Source: Thioalkalivibrio sp. HK1 (lineage in GTDB: Bacteria; Pseudomonadota; Gammaproteobacteria; HK1). Taken from it: 61,554 nt of DNA. Each line of letters begins with the position of its first letter. Position 1 is the stretch's first letter. The stretch covers positions 1 to 61,554 of the forward strand of contig JFBG01000030.1 in the NCBI GenBank assembly GCA_000583135.1, written 5' to 3'. Position numbers and translations under genes: made by a program. The notes below the pieces were generated by a model, which had not been told where the DNA came from, did no database searches, and saw only the letters and a program-made list of their open reading frames with translations. Shown here piece after piece: positions 9,638-19,129 of the stretch.

Positions 9638-11581
9638 ATGGAAAGCTTTGCGGAGCTGCTCGAGCAGAGCGAAGTCGACAGAAAAATGCGCCCGGGGGCG
9701 ATTATCGAAGGCACGGTGATTGCCGTCAGCCCCGAGTTCGTCACCGTGCATGCCGGTCTGAAATCGGAATCGACCATACCGGTCGATCAGTTCAGAAACG
9801 AAAGCGGAGAGGTGGAGGTCGCGATCGGCGATCTCATCGAGGTCGCCCTCGATTCCGTCGAGGACGGATTCGGCGCCACTCGGCTTTCGCGCGAAAAGGC
9901 CAAGCGGGCCCGGGCATGGAGTCGACTCGAGTCGTCGTTCGAAGGCGGCGATGTGGTCACCGGAATGATGACCGGCAAGGTCAAGGGCGGATTCACCGTG
10001 GATGTCGACAGCATCCGGGCTTTTTTGCCCGGCTCTTTGGTCGACGTTCGTCCGGTGCGCGATACCACCTACCTCGAGGGCAAGATGCTCGAGTTCAAGG
10101 TCATCAAGCTCGATCGTCGGCGCAACAACGTCGTCGTTTCGCGTCGGGCGGTGGTCGAGGAGGAGTATTCGGCGGAGCGTGAATCCCTGCTCGAGAACCT
10201 CAAAGAGGGCGCGGTCCTGCCCGGGGTGGTCAAGAACCTGACCGAGTACGGCGCCTTCGTGGACTTGGGCGGTATCGACGGTCTGCTCCATATCATCGAC
10301 ATGGCATGGAAGCGAGTGAAGCACCCGACGGAAGTCGTCAATGTCGGCGACGAGATCGAGGTCAAGGTGCTCAAATTCGATCGCGACCGCTCCCGGGTCT
10401 CTTTGGGGTTGAAGCAGCTCGGAACCGATCCGTGGATCGATATCTCCCGTCGCTACCCCGATGGCACCCGCGTCTTCGGTCAGGTGACGAATATCGCCGA
10501 CTATGGCTGTTTCGTCGATATCGGCGATGGGGTCGAAGGGTTGGTCCATGTCTCGGAAATGGACTGGACCAACAAGAATGTCCACCCCAACAAGGTGGTA
10601 CAGCTCGGTGACAGCGTCGAGGTGATGGTGCTCGATGTCGATGAAAATCGCCGTCGCATCTCGCTCGGTATCAAGCAGTGCCGACCCAATCCATGGCAGG
10701 AATTCTTCGATAACCATCGCAAAGGCGATCGGGTCAGCGGGGCGATCAAATCGATCACCGATTTCGGGGTCTTCGTCGGCCTCGACGGCGGTATCGACGG
10801 ACTCGTGCATCTTTCGGATCTCTCTTGGGGCGAGCCGGGCGAAGAGGCGATTCGACGCTACAAGAAAGGGGATGAGATCGAGACCGTGGTGCTAAGCGTC
10901 GATCCGGATCGAGAGCGTATCTCGCTGGGGATCAAGCAGATCGACAAGGATCCTCTCTCGACCTACCTATCCAACAATCCCAAGGGCTCGATCGTCAAGG
11001 GCAAGGTGGTCGAGGTCGATGTCAAGGGAGCGACGATCTTACTTTCCGAGGGTGTCGACGGCTACCTGAGGGCGTCGGAGATCGGCCGGGAGCGCATCGA
11101 GGATGCCCGTACCGTCCTCAACGAAGGAGATGAGATCGAGGCCAAGTTCGTGGGGCTCGATCGCAAGAAGCGCGTGCTCTCCTTGTCGATCAAGGCTCGG
11201 GAGAGCGAAGAGGAAGTGCAGACGATGCAGGAGTACACCACTGCCGCCTCCGCTGCGCCCACGACCTTGGGGGATTTGATCAAAAAGCAGATGGACTCTC
11301 ATTCCGAGGAATCCTCGAAGAAAGAGGCGCAAAGCGACTCCGCCGACGAATCTCGGGATATCGAATCCGCCGCTTCGACCCAAGCCTCGGCCGATGAACC
11401 GGCCACCGAGGAGAGCGCATCGGCGAGCGAGAGTTCGATCGAGGATGCGAGCGAGGATGCATCGGATGATCCCGCACCGGCCGCCGACTCCGCTTCGGAC
11501 GAGGCATCGGTTCACGATCAATCCGCATCCGAGCCCGAAGCCGAAGCGGTTCGGGGATCGACGGAAGATCGAGGGAGCTGA
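9638..11581 (+). CDS. rpsA: 30S ribosomal protein S1 with long acidic tail
   Basis: Brings mRNA to the 30S subunit. Six S1/OB domains can be read in order: two degenerate ribosome-binding N-terminal ones (from [24 protein letters not shown]), then RNA-binding repeats beginning [64 protein letters not shown] and [17 protein letters not shown]. The normal family length is about 555-560; this one is 647. The extra part begins after [11 protein letters not shown] and is about 95 residues of Ser, Ala, Glu and Asp, highly acidic. Upstream 220 bp likely contains a promoter and leader used for S1 autoregulation, though no box is clear. Confidence 0.96.
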   Translation: MESFAELLEQSEVDRKMRPGAIIEGTVIAVSPEFVTVHAGLKSESTIPVDQFRNESGEVEVAIGDLIEVALDSVEDGFGATRLSREKAKRARAWSRLESSFEGGDVVTGMMTGKVKGGFTVDVDSIRAFLPGSLVDVRPVRDTTYLEGKMLEFKVIKLDRRRNNVVVSRRAVVEEEYSAERESLLENLKEGAVLPGVVKNLTEYGAFVDLGGIDGLLHIIDMAWKRVKHPTEVVNVGDEIEVKVLKFDRDRSRVSLGLKQLGTDPWIDISRRYPDGTRVFGQVTNIADYGCFVDIGDGVEGLVHVSEMDWTNKNVHPNKVVQLGDSVEVMVLDVDENRRRISLGIKQCRPNPWQEFFDNHRKGDRVSGAIKSITDFGVFVGLDGGIDGLVHLSDLSWGEPGEEAIRRYKKGDEIETVVLSVDPDRERISLGIKQIDKDPLSTYLSNNPKGSIVKGKVVEVDVKGATILLSEGVDGYLRASEIGRERIEDARTVLNEGDEIEAKFVGLDRKKRVLSLSIKARESEEEVQTMQEYTTAASAAPTTLGDLIKKQMDSHSEESSKKEAQSDSADESRDIESAASTQASADEPATEESASASESSIEDASEDASDDPAPAADSASDEASVHDQSASEPEAEAVRGSTEDRGS

Positions 11582-11914
11582 TCCCCGAAAGCTCGGCGGC
11601 GACGATGCCAAAGACGATGCCGATGGTCCCATCGGCCTTGTCCCCGCTCAATTAAGGGGGAAAGGCCGATGGGCGATCCTCTCAGGTAGCGCTTTTTCAA
11701 TCGCCGCCACCGCTTTTTATCGAGTCGGCGCTTCGGGGCAAGGAGGCGGTAAGTCAGGTAGAGAGATTTTGCGATCGACTCCCCTCGAAGGGCGAACTCC
11801 GGCCCTTTGCGGATTCATCGATTCCCCTTGCGGATGGGGTTTCGGCGGCGTATCGTGGTCATCGAGATGGAAGTCATGAAGATCCGGCTGCCCTGAAATC
11901 CCCGAGGAGCTGCG
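11582..11914. other. rpsA-ihfB intergenic region (333 bp)
   Basis: Holds a strong inverted repeat (see 11628-11673) and no gene that I can recognise. The second half probably carries the ihfB promoter. Confidence 0.4.
11628..11673 (+). terminator. Hairpin after rpsA
   Basis: CCCATCGGCCTT at 11628-11639 pairs perfectly with AAGGCCGATGGG at 11662-11673, and inside it TCCCC (11641-11645) pairs with GGGGA (11657-11661). It lies 47 bp after the rpsA stop. No T-run follows, so it may be a processing/stability hairpin or a weak terminator rather than a classical intrinsic one. Confidence 0.55.
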
Positions 11915-12391
11915 ATGACGAAATCCGAGTTGATCGATCATCTGGCGAACTTGCAGCCTCATTTGGTTCATCGCGATGTCGAGTCGGCGGTGAATGCGAT
12001 ACTCAGGCAGATGGGGAATGTCTTGGCCAAGGGGGAGCGGATCGAGGTGCGCGGTTTCGGCACTTTTTCCGTTCGTCGGCGCCCGCCGCGGACCGGGCGC
12101 AATCCTCGCACCGGCGAAACGGTGGAGATCCCGAGCAAGCGAGTCCTTCATTTCAAGCCGGGCAAGGATTTGCGGGATCGGGTCGATGAGGGCGTTCATT
12201 CGCAGCCCCACGACTTGGATCCCGACTCCGACGCCATCGAAGAAAAACGGACTTCCCCGTCCGAGGGTCCGCCGGTGGTCGAAGATCAAGACAAGAACGA
12301 CAAGAACGACAAGCACGAGGAAGCCGCCTTGCCTCGAACCCTTGACCCGCCCCCGAAAAGGGTCTTCGATGGCAGGGCGGGCAGCGAATGA
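11915..12391 (+). CDS. ihfB: Integration host factor beta subunit with C-terminal extension
   Basis: DNA-bending architectural protein of the HU/IHF family, working as a heterodimer with IhfA. The start follows GAGGAGC. The first 94 or so residues are a normal Ihf[29 protein letters not shown], and the minor-groove arm [17 protein letters not shown] with the intercalating Pro, ending [12 protein letters not shown]. The usual length is about 94-100; here about 60 more residues follow, rich in Asp, Glu, Lys and Pro (including a DKNDKND repeat). ihfB after rpsA is standard in Gammaproteobacteria. Confidence 0.95.
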   Translation: MTKSELIDHLANLQPHLVHRDVESAVNAILRQMGNVLAKGERIEVRGFGTFSVRRRPPRTGRNPRTGETVEIPSKRVLHFKPGKDLRDRVDEGVHSQPHDLDPDSDAIEEKRTSPSEGPPVVEDQDKNDKNDKHEEAALPRTLDPPPKRVFDGRAGSE

Positions 12392-12440
12392 CCGACCCCG
12401 ACGATTCGACGATTCGCCCCCGTCTTCGAGCGAAATCCCG

Positions 12441-13637
12441 ATGAGCGGATTCGATCTCCTGTGGCTTCTTTTGCCGGTGGCGGCCTGCATCGGCTGGTGG
12501 ACCGGGCGTAATGCCGCTAATGACGGGAATAAAAAACAGGAGGCGGATCGGCGTTTCAGGCGTTTCCGATCGGATTATTCTCGCGGGATCAATTACCTCA
12601 TCAACGAGCAGCCCGAAAGGGCGATCGATATCTTTATCGAATACCTCGAAGTCGATGCCGAGACGGTGGAAACCCACCTCGCTTTGGGGAACCTCTACCG
12701 TCGTCGCGGGGATCACGAGCGCGCCATCCATATCCACGAGAACATCATTTCCCGCACTTCGCTCAGCGCCGGTCAACGCACCGAAGCCAAGATGGAGTTG
12801 GCCCATGACTATTCGAGCGCCGGACTTTTCGATCGAGCCGAGGCCATCTTCAAGGAACTGACCGAGGTCCATGGTTATCGCGTTCAGGCATTGAAGCAGC
12901 TGGTCGATATCTACGAGCACGAGCGCGATTGGGGGCAGGCGATCGTCAGCGCCCAGCAGCTGGAATTGGCGACCGGCGATCCCTTGGGAACGATCATCGC
13001 CCACTATTATTGCGAGCGAGCGGTCCGCTACCAAGAAGAAAGGCGTTTCGAAAAGGCTTTGGAGGAGCTCCGCCGGGCGCGTGAAACCCATGATTCGTGT
13101 GTGCGAGCGAGCCTGATCGAGGCGGAAATTCATACCACCTTGGGCGATCATCGAAGCGCCATTCGCGCATTGCAGCGGGTGGAGAGCCAAGATCCGGAAT
13201 TCATTCCCGAAACCATCGGCCCTTTGCACCGATCCTTCGCCGCCCTCGGGCAAGCCGATGCCTTGCAGGAATATCTTTCGCGCTTGCACGAGCGCTATGG
13301 CTGGAGCAGTGTATTGCTGGCTTTGGCGGCCATCCGGCAAGAGAGCGACGGACCCCGAGAGGCGATTCGTTTCATCGGAGATCGCCTGAAACGGAAGATA
13401 TCGGTGCGCGGTCTCGATCGGATGTTGGAGCTCGAGATCGACGAGTGCCGGCGTTCGGGAGACGAGCCGGGGAGCCGGGTCGAGATGCTCAAGGGTCTGA
13501 CCGAGGGCTTGCTTCTCGATCGCCCGGTCTATCGCTGCGAGCGCTGCGGATTTCCCGCCAAATCCCTGCACTGGCAATGCCCGAGCTGCAAGCGTTGGAC
13601 AACGATCAAACCCATCCGAGGGGTCGAGGGAGAATAG
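12441..13637 (+). CDS. lapB: LPS assembly regulator LapB (YciM), TPR protein with zinc-ribbon end
   Basis: Inner-membrane scaffold that presents LpxC to FtsH and so limits LPS synthesis. The 398-residue protein has an N-terminal membrane anchor (residues 4-20, LLWLLLPVAACIGWWTG), a string of TPR repeats with HLALGNLYRRRGDHERAI as the clearest unit, and a C-terminal rubredoxin-like metal site with two CxxC pairs (CERC and CPSC). The start ATG 12441 is chosen because the membrane anchor begins there. In E. coli lapA precedes lapB; here only 49 bp separate ihfB from lapB, so lapA is missing from this spot. pyrF follows, as in E. coli. Confidence 0.93.
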   Translation: MSGFDLLWLLLPVAACIGWWTGRNAANDGNKKQEADRRFRRFRSDYSRGINYLINEQPERAIDIFIEYLEVDAETVETHLALGNLYRRRGDHERAIHIHENIISRTSLSAGQRTEAKMELAHDYSSAGLFDRAEAIFKELTEVHGYRVQALKQLVDIYEHERDWGQAIVSAQQLELATGDPLGTIIAHYYCERAVRYQEERRFEKALEELRRARETHDSCVRASLIEAEIHTTLGDHRSAIRALQRVESQDPEFIPETIGPLHRSFAALGQADALQEYLSRLHERYGWSSVLLALAAIRQESDGPREAIRFIGDRLKRKISVRGLDRMLELEIDECRRSGDEPGSRVEMLKGLTEGLLLDRPVYRCERCGFPAKSLHWQCPSCKRWTTIKPIRGVEGE

Positions 13638-13731
13638 ATCCCCGTAGGATCGATTCGCTTTGTCCCCGTTTCGGATTCGATCCTAGCCCCGAGCATGCCC
13701 GGCCAAGCCATATCCGAGCCTATCCGCACCC

Positions 13732-14517
13732 ATGTCCGAGCCACGCCATCGCCTTGATCCCCGTCATCATCGCTTGAACGATGGGCAAAGGAGGGTCGAG
13801 CCGCGCCTCATCGCCGCCCTCGATTTCCCGTCGTCATCCCAAGCGCTGGACTTGGCGGCCAGGCTCGATCCGGCCCGTTGTCGGATCAAGGTCGGCAAGG
13901 AGCTCTTCACCGCCGCCGGTCCGCAGGTGATCGAGCGCTTGCATCGGCTCGGCTTCGAGATTTTTCTCGATCTCAAATTCCACGATATTCCGAATACCGT
14001 CGCCGGGGCTTGTCGCGCCGCCGCCGCCCTCGGGGTGTGGATGATCAACCTTCATGCCGCAGCCGGTCGACGGGCTATGGAGGCCGCTCGAGATGCCCTC
14101 GATGCCGATAGAGGCGGGGATTCGAACCCCGCCCCCTTGTTGATCGGGGTGACGGTGCTTACCAGTATGGCGCGAGAGGATCTGAGGTCGGTCGGCATCG
14201 ATGCCGAGCCGGATCTGCAAGTACGAAGACTTGCATCCCTCGCCCAAAATTGCGGGCTCGACGGGGTGGTCTGCTCCGGTGGCGATATCGCTCGTTTGCA
14301 AGAGGGATTCCGCTCGGACTTTCTACGGGTCGTTCCCGGGGTGCGACCTGAATCATCGCTATCCGCCTTGGCCGTCGACGATCAGCGTCGGGTGATGACT
14401 CCGATGGCGGCGCGCCGAGCCGGAGCCGATTATCTGGTCATCGGTCGGCCGATCACCGCCGCTTCGGATCCGATGATGGCCCTCGAAGCGATCGAGCGCG
14501 AACTCGCTCTCGCTTGA
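13732..14517 (+). CDS. pyrF: Orotidine 5'-phosphate decarboxylase
   Basis: Last step of UMP synthesis. Residues about 24-260 match the short bacterial form: [10 protein letters not shown], the catalytic [13 protein letters not shown] with the Asp-Lys-Asp arrangement, VTVLTSM, and VPGVRPE near the phosphate site, then [11 protein letters not shown]. The first 20 or so residues (Arg/His-rich) precede the conserved core, so the true start could be later, but no better start codon is visible. Ends 19 bp from the convergent argA. Confidence 0.95.
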   Translation: MSEPRHRLDPRHHRLNDGQRRVEPRLIAALDFPSSSQALDLAARLDPARCRIKVGKELFTAAGPQVIERLHRLGFEIFLDLKFHDIPNTVAGACRAAAALGVWMINLHAAAGRRAMEAARDALDADRGGDSNPAPLLIGVTVLTSMAREDLRSVGIDAEPDLQVRRLASLAQNCGLDGVVCSGGDIARLQEGFRSDFLRVVPGVRPESSLSALAVDDQRRVMTPMAARRAGADYLVIGRPITAASDPMMALEAIERELALA

Positions 14518-14536
14518 GTCGGCGGTTCGAATCCTC

Positions 14537-15889
14537 TCAAAGATCCTTGATCAATACCCTCGATCCCCGCTGATCGTTATAAAGGGATTGTTTTTCTCGG
14601 GGGAGGGAGGATCGATCGCTTTCGACGAAACCGCGTTCTTCGAACCATTGTCCGGTCCGGGTGGTAAGAACGAAGATCCGCGTCGCGCCTGCGCGCTTGG
14701 CTTTCTTTTCGACCAGCGCCAACAGGCGCTCCCCGTTGCGGTTGCGGCGATAGGCGTCGTGCACCGCAAGGCAGGCGAGTTCCGCCAGCGCCTCTTCGGG
14801 GTAGGGGTAGATCGCAGCGCAGCCGATGACCGTCCCGTCGCGTTCGATGATATTGAAGCGGGGGATCTCGGTTTCTATCTTCTCGCGGGCGCGTTTGACC
14901 AATACCCCGGAATCCTCCAGCGGACGGATGAGGTCCAGGATTCCGCCGACATCGTCGATGGTCGCTTGCCGAATCGAGTCGTAGTTGTCGGCATTGATCA
15001 TGGTGCCGATGCCGTCGCGCGTGAGCAGCTCCAACAGCAGCGCGCCGTCGATACGAGGATTGACCAGATGCACCCGTTGCACGCCTCGGCGACAGGCTTC
15101 GATGGCGTGTTGCAGGCGCGAAGCGATACCCGAGCACTCGGGGGATTGCGATGTCCTCTGTGAACGGATCCGAGCCAGCTCTTTCGCTTCGTCCAAGGTG
15201 ATCTCGCGCAAGACCCGGCCTTGCGCATCCTCGAGCAAGGGATCGTCGTTGAGAAAAACGAGTTTGGCGGCATTCGTTTCGATGGCCACCGAGGTGGCCA
15301 CTTGGCGGCTTTCCAAACAAAAGACATGGCCGGTGGGCGAATAGCCCAAAGGAGAGACGAGGACGATGGCTCCGCCTGCGAGCTGCTGCCGAATGGCCTC
15401 GACATCGATCCGCCTGACCTCCCCGCTATTTTTGAAATCCACCCCCTCATGGATGCCCAAGGGTCGAGCGGTGATGAAATTCCCGGAAGAAACCCGCACC
15501 CGCATCCCGGCCGGAATCGGGGTATTGGCAATCCCGCTCGATAGTTTGGATTCGATCGCCATTCTGATCGACCCTGCGGCTTCTCGGGTTGCAGCCAAGG
15601 CGTGATCGTCGGTGATCCGCACTCCGTGCAAATAGCGAGGGCGATGTCCCTTCGCTATCAGTTGCCGATCGATTTGACGGCGCAGTCCGTGCACCACGAC
15701 GAGGTCGATGCCGAGACTGTGCAGGATCGCCAAATCGCGGGCGATCTCGCGAAAGCGATCGTGATCGACCATCGCCCCGGGGATGGCGACCACGAAAATC
15801 TTCCCGCGGTGGCTGCTGATATAGGGAGCGGCCTGGCGGATCCAGTATAAAAAAGCCGAGGCGTCGGCAGGGGATGGCGGAGGGTTCAC
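14537..15889 (-). CDS. argA: N-acetylglutamate synthase (amino-acid kinase plus GNAT)
   Basis: First step of arginine synthesis: acetyl-CoA plus glutamate gives N-acetylglutamate. 450 residues, close to the E. coli ArgA length. The N-terminal two thirds is the arginine-sensing amino-acid-kinase fold (IFVVAIPGAMV, VVVHGLRRQID, VLVSPLGYSPTG); the C-terminal third is the GNAT acetyltransferase (ELACLAVHDAYRRNRNGERLL, then GQWFEERGF and the YNDQRGSRVLIKDL end typical of E. coli-type ArgA). The start codon is GTG at 15889 with a weak ribosome binding site. It is convergent with pyrF and follows the polyamine cluster in the same direction after 98 bp. Confidence 0.95.
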   Translation of the reverse strand: MNPPPSPADASAFLYWIRQAAPYISSHRGKIFVVAIPGAMVDHDRFREIARDLAILHSLGIDLVVVHGLRRQIDRQLIAKGHRPRYLHGVRITDDHALAATREAAGSIRMAIESKLSSGIANTPIPAGMRVRVSSGNFITARPLGIHEGVDFKNSGEVRRIDVEAIRQQLAGGAIVLVSPLGYSPTGHVFCLESRQVATSVAIETNAAKLVFLNDDPLLEDAQGRVLREITLDEAKELARIRSQRTSQSPECSGIASRLQHAIEACRRGVQRVHLVNPRIDGALLLELLTRDGIGTMINADNYDSIRQATIDDVGGILDLIRPLEDSGVLVKRAREKIETEIPRFNIIERDGTVIGCAAIYPYPEEALAELACLAVHDAYRRNRNGERLLALVEKKAKRAGATRIFVLTTRTGQWFEERGFVESDRSSLPREKQSLYNDQRGSRVLIKDL

Positions 15890-15987
15890 GATCGATCGAA
15901 AAGAAAAGGATATTCAGCGCAAGGGGGCGGGGGGTATGGGCGAAGGTCGAAGGAGTATCGTAGCGGGTATTGCAAGGATGATCGATA

Positions 15988-17103
15988 TCACTCGTTCAAA
16001 ATCAGGGTGTCATCGAAATCCCAGCTGATAAAACATCGCTTTCCTCGCTCGCTTTCGCAAGGTTTGCGTTTGCTGTTGACCGATGTCACCGAAAGCCGTC
16101 CACCGCCCTCGGTAATCAAATGCAGATGGCTTTGGCTGCCATGATAGGCAAAACCCTCCAATCTCGCCTCGAATGCGATCGGATCCGCCGGCCGCTCGGC
16201 GCTCAGACGAATCTTTTCCGGTCGTATCGCCAAGGCGGTCGATGCCGCCGGCATCGGGCTACCGGCGGTGCGCGAGCGGGGGAGCCTTAGTTCCCCGAGC
16301 CCCTCGACCTCGAAAACGATCCGATCTTCCGCATCGAGGACCTCTTTGACCACCGCATCGAAGAGATTCACCTTGCCGATGAATTCGGCCACGAAACGAG
16401 AGGTGGGGGATTCGTAGATGGTGGTCGGATCCGCGATTTGCCGCACCCTTCCCCGGTCCATGATCGCGATTCTATCCGCCATCGAAAGGGCCTCGTCCTG
16501 ATCGTGGGTGACGAGGACGAAGGTGATGCCCACTTTTTTTTGCAGGCTAACGAGCTCCATCTGCATGGTCTCGCGCAATTTGGCGTCGAGGGCCGAGAGC
16601 GGTTCGTCGAGCAACAGCACCCGAGGTCTTTTCACGAGGGCTCGGGCCAAGGCGACCCGCTGTCTTTGCCCCCCCGAAATCTGATCCGGCATCCGCTGCC
16701 CCAAGCCATCGAGGCGCACCAAGGCCAGTGCCTCCTCCACCCGCTTGCGCCTTTGCGAGACAGGAACTTTCGATACCTTCAAGCCATAGGCGATATTGTC
16801 GAATACGCTCATGAAGGGGAAGACGGCATAAGATTGGAAGACCATATTGACGGGCCGCCTGTTCGGCGCAAGCCCGGCGACATCGACCCCGTCGATGCGG
16901 ATCGTCCCTTCGTTCGGATTTTCGAAACCGGCGATCATCCTCAGCAAGGTGGTTTTTCCGCATCCCGAAGGACCGAGCAGAGCGAAAAATTCCCCTTCCG
17001 CGATATCCAGATCGATATTGTCGACCGCAGGCCACGCCCCGCCGAAATGTCGGGTCGCCCCCCGGATCTCGATGATGGGTGATTCGCTGTTTCGATCGTT
17101 CAT
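15988..17103 (-). CDS. potA: Polyamine ABC transporter ATP-binding protein (PotA/PotG/SpuF type)
   Basis: ATPase that drives putrescine/spermidine import. Walker A GPSGCGKTTLLRM, Q-loop NMVFQSYAVFPFMSV, signature QISGGQRQRVALARAL, Walker B VLLLDEPLSALD and the switch His in VLVTHDQDEAL are all present, followed by a TOBE-type C-terminal domain (from about residue 270). Start chosen at ATG 17103 (MNDRNSESP), where the family's N-terminus aligns; a longer frame begins at 17160. Last gene of the puuD-puuA-potD-potB-potC-potA cluster. Specificity for putrescine rather than spermidine is inferred from puuA/puuD. Confidence 0.92.
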   Translation of the reverse strand: MNDRNSESPIIEIRGATRHFGGAWPAVDNIDLDIAEGEFFALLGPSGCGKTTLLRMIAGFENPNEGTIRIDGVDVAGLAPNRRPVNMVFQSYAVFPFMSVFDNIAYGLKVSKVPVSQRRKRVEEALALVRLDGLGQRMPDQISGGQRQRVALARALVKRPRVLLLDEPLSALDAKLRETMQMELVSLQKKVGITFVLVTHDQDEALSMADRIAIMDRGRVRQIADPTTIYESPTSRFVAEFIGKVNLFDAVVKEVLDAEDRIVFEVEGLGELRLPRSRTAGSPMPAASTALAIRPEKIRLSAERPADPIAFEARLEGFAYHGSQSHLHLITEGGGRLSVTSVNSKRKPCESERGKRCFISWDFDDTLILNE

Positions 17104-17220
17104 GAGCTGTTCTCGAAAGGGGTTCGATCGTCCGCCGTTATATCGTCGAGGATCCCGCATCGAAGAGCGAGACGGTTTTTTTGCACTTCTTTCGCACTTT
17201 TCGCGCTTTTTTATACCTTT

Positions 17221-18063
17221 TTATCCGGGATGCCTTTCGTTGCCTCGGTTTTGCAGCCACAGTGCGATGCTGGTCAAGACCAGGGTGATGACGATCAGCA
17301 AGGTGGAAGCGGCATTGACCTCCGGGGTCACCGAAAATCGAACCATCGAATAGACCTTGACCGGGAAGGTCACCGTATTCGGCCCCGAGGTAAAAAAGGT
17401 GATGACGAAATCATCCAAAGACAGGGTGAATGCAAGCAGGGCCCCGGCGATCAATGCCGGGCGCAAGTGCGGTAAGAGGATATCTTGAAAGCGTTGCCAC
17501 GGCGAGGCCCCGAGATCGTGGGCCGCCTCGTCGAGTTCGCGGTTGAAGCTCGCAAGCCGAGCCCTGACCACCACCGCCACGAAGGGGAAACTGAAAGAGA
17601 TATGCGCGATGGTGATCGCCCCCAGATTGAAAGGCCAGATCAAATCCGTCGGCCAGCCGATGCGGCTGAAAAAGGCGAGCATCGCCACCCCCATGCAGAT
17701 TTCGGGGATGACGATGGGCAAGGCGAAGGTCGCATCCGCGGCGCGGCGAAAGGGGAAGGGGAATCGCCACAGGGCGATGGCGGCCATGGTTCCGATCACG
17801 GTGGCAACGAGGGTGCAGGCAAAGGCGATGGTCAGCGAGTTGACGAAGGCCTCGATCAGTCCCTCGTTATTCCAAGCCTTCTCGTAGTATTTGAGGGTGA
17901 AGCCCCGCCAAACGATATTGCGCCGGCTATCGTTGAAGCTATAGGCGACCAAGGTGATGATCGGGGCATAGAGAAAGACGAAGGTTGCAAGAAGCATCAG
18001 CCGTAGCCATGCCGAGCGCCCGTATTCCAAGGGGCTCTTAGCCCTTTGCCCGAGTTTCTTCAT
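17221..18063 (-). CDS. potC: Polyamine ABC transporter permease (PotC/PotI type)
   Basis: Inner-membrane permease, 280 residues, about six transmembrane helices starting with LMLLATFVFLYAPIITLVAYSF. The coupling (EAA) loop reads ELDEAAHDLGASPWQRFQDI, contacting the ATPase, and LSLDDFVITFFTSGP is the PotC/PotI signature. ATG overlaps the end of potB by 4 bp, so the two permeases are translationally coupled. Confidence 0.92.
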   Translation of the reverse strand: MKKLGQRAKSPLEYGRSAWLRLMLLATFVFLYAPIITLVAYSFNDSRRNIVWRGFTLKYYEKAWNNEGLIEAFVNSLTIAFACTLVATVIGTMAAIALWRFPFPFRRAADATFALPIVIPEICMGVAMLAFFSRIGWPTDLIWPFNLGAITIAHISFSFPFVAVVVRARLASFNRELDEAAHDLGASPWQRFQDILLPHLRPALIAGALLAFTLSLDDFVITFFTSGPNTVTFPVKVYSMVRFSVTPEVNAASTLLIVITLVLTSIALWLQNRGNERHPG

Positions 18064-18974
18064 GCCGGCGTCGAGCCCGAGCCTCGATTGCCCTTGTCGG
18101 CCAAGGCCCGCACCGCCAGTGCGAAAAAGGTGATGTACATCAAGATGAAGGAGAGCGCCGCCCCGAAAGGCCAGTCATTGGCGGATTTGAACTGACGCTC
18201 GATCACATTGGCGATCATCTGGCTGTCGGTGCCCCCCAAAAGATCCGGGGTGAGAAAGGAGCCCAAGGCGGGAATGAAAGTGATGATGATGCCGGAGATG
18301 ATCCCCGGCAGGGCCAAGGGCATCACCACCGAAAAGAAGGTGCGCAATTGACCTGCGCCCAAGTCGAGGCTGGCCTCGATATAGGAGCGATCCATTCGAT
18401 CGAGGGCGGCATAAAGCGGTAGGACCATGAAGGGCAGGTGCACATAGACCAGCCCGAAGACCACGGCGGTATTGTTGTACAGCAGTTCGAAAGGAACGAA
18501 GCGTTCCCCCAATAGCTGATAGTCCCCGAGCCCCAACAGGTTCAGCCCCGCATTCGCCTTTTCCCATAGCCACTCGGCGCTGAAATTGACGTAGCCTCGG
18601 GTGCGCAGCACCGCGATCAAGGCGTAGGTACGGATCAGCAGATTGGTCCAAAAGGGAAGGATGACCAGCAACAGCAGAATCGGCTTCCATTTGGCGGAGG
18701 AGAAAGCGATGATCAGGGCGATGGGAAAGGCCATGATCAAGCAGATCAAGGTCGTCAGTCCCGCAAACCAGAAGGATTTGACGAAGATACGAAGATAAAG
18801 CGGATCCAGTGCGCGTAGATAGTTATCGAGGGTGCCGGTGATGACGATATCGATCAGCCCGCGTTTCTCTGCGAAGCTAAAGCCGAAAACGAGAGCCAAA
18901 GGGGCAAGAAAAAAGAGCGCCAGCCATAACGACGGGGGTAGGAAAAACGTCCAAAAACTCGTCGACCTATGCAT
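18060..18974 (-). CDS. potB: Polyamine ABC transporter permease (PotB/PotH type)
   Basis: Inner-membrane permease, 304 residues. It starts with a membrane helix (LWLALFFLAPLALVFGFSF), has further helices (LICLIMAFPIALIIAF, LLLLVILPFWTNLLIRTYA) and the EAA loop YIEASLDLGAGQLRTFF, then the PotB-like ALGSFLTPDLLGGTDSQMIA. Pairs with potC to form the channel. It is separated from the upstream binding-protein gene potD by 155 bp that contains a hairpin, unlike the tight coupling to potC. Confidence 0.92.
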   Translation of the reverse strand: MHRSTSFWTFFLPPSLWLALFFLAPLALVFGFSFAEKRGLIDIVITGTLDNYLRALDPLYLRIFVKSFWFAGLTTLICLIMAFPIALIIAFSSAKWKPILLLLVILPFWTNLLIRTYALIAVLRTRGYVNFSAEWLWEKANAGLNLLGLGDYQLLGERFVPFELLYNNTAVVFGLVYVHLPFMVLPLYAALDRMDRSYIEASLDLGAGQLRTFFSVVMPLALPGIISGIIITFIPALGSFLTPDLLGGTDSQMIANVIERQFKSANDWPFGAALSFILMYITFFALAVRALADKGNRGSGSTPA

Positions 18975-19076
18975 GGCGCTAGGCCTGCCATCGTCTTATA
19001 TGGATAACCCGATACCTCCATGAAGGAGCGAATCTGCGCCGAGGCGAGGGCAATTCGAATCTCGCCGATCCCGATC

Positions 19077-19103
19077 CCCGGGGCCTTGTATCGAGGCCCC
19101 GGG
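19077..19103 (-). other. GC-rich hairpin between potD and potB
   Basis: CCCGGGGCCT (19077-19086) pairs with AGGCCCCGGG (19094-19103) around a 7-nt loop; one further bulged base extends the stem. There is no following T-run on either strand. It sits in the 155-bp gap after the binding-protein gene, where mRNA-stabilising or partial-termination hairpins are often found in ABC operons (as in malE-malF). Confidence 0.5.
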
Positions 19104-19129
19104 ATCTTCGCGGACCGGACGCTTTTCGA

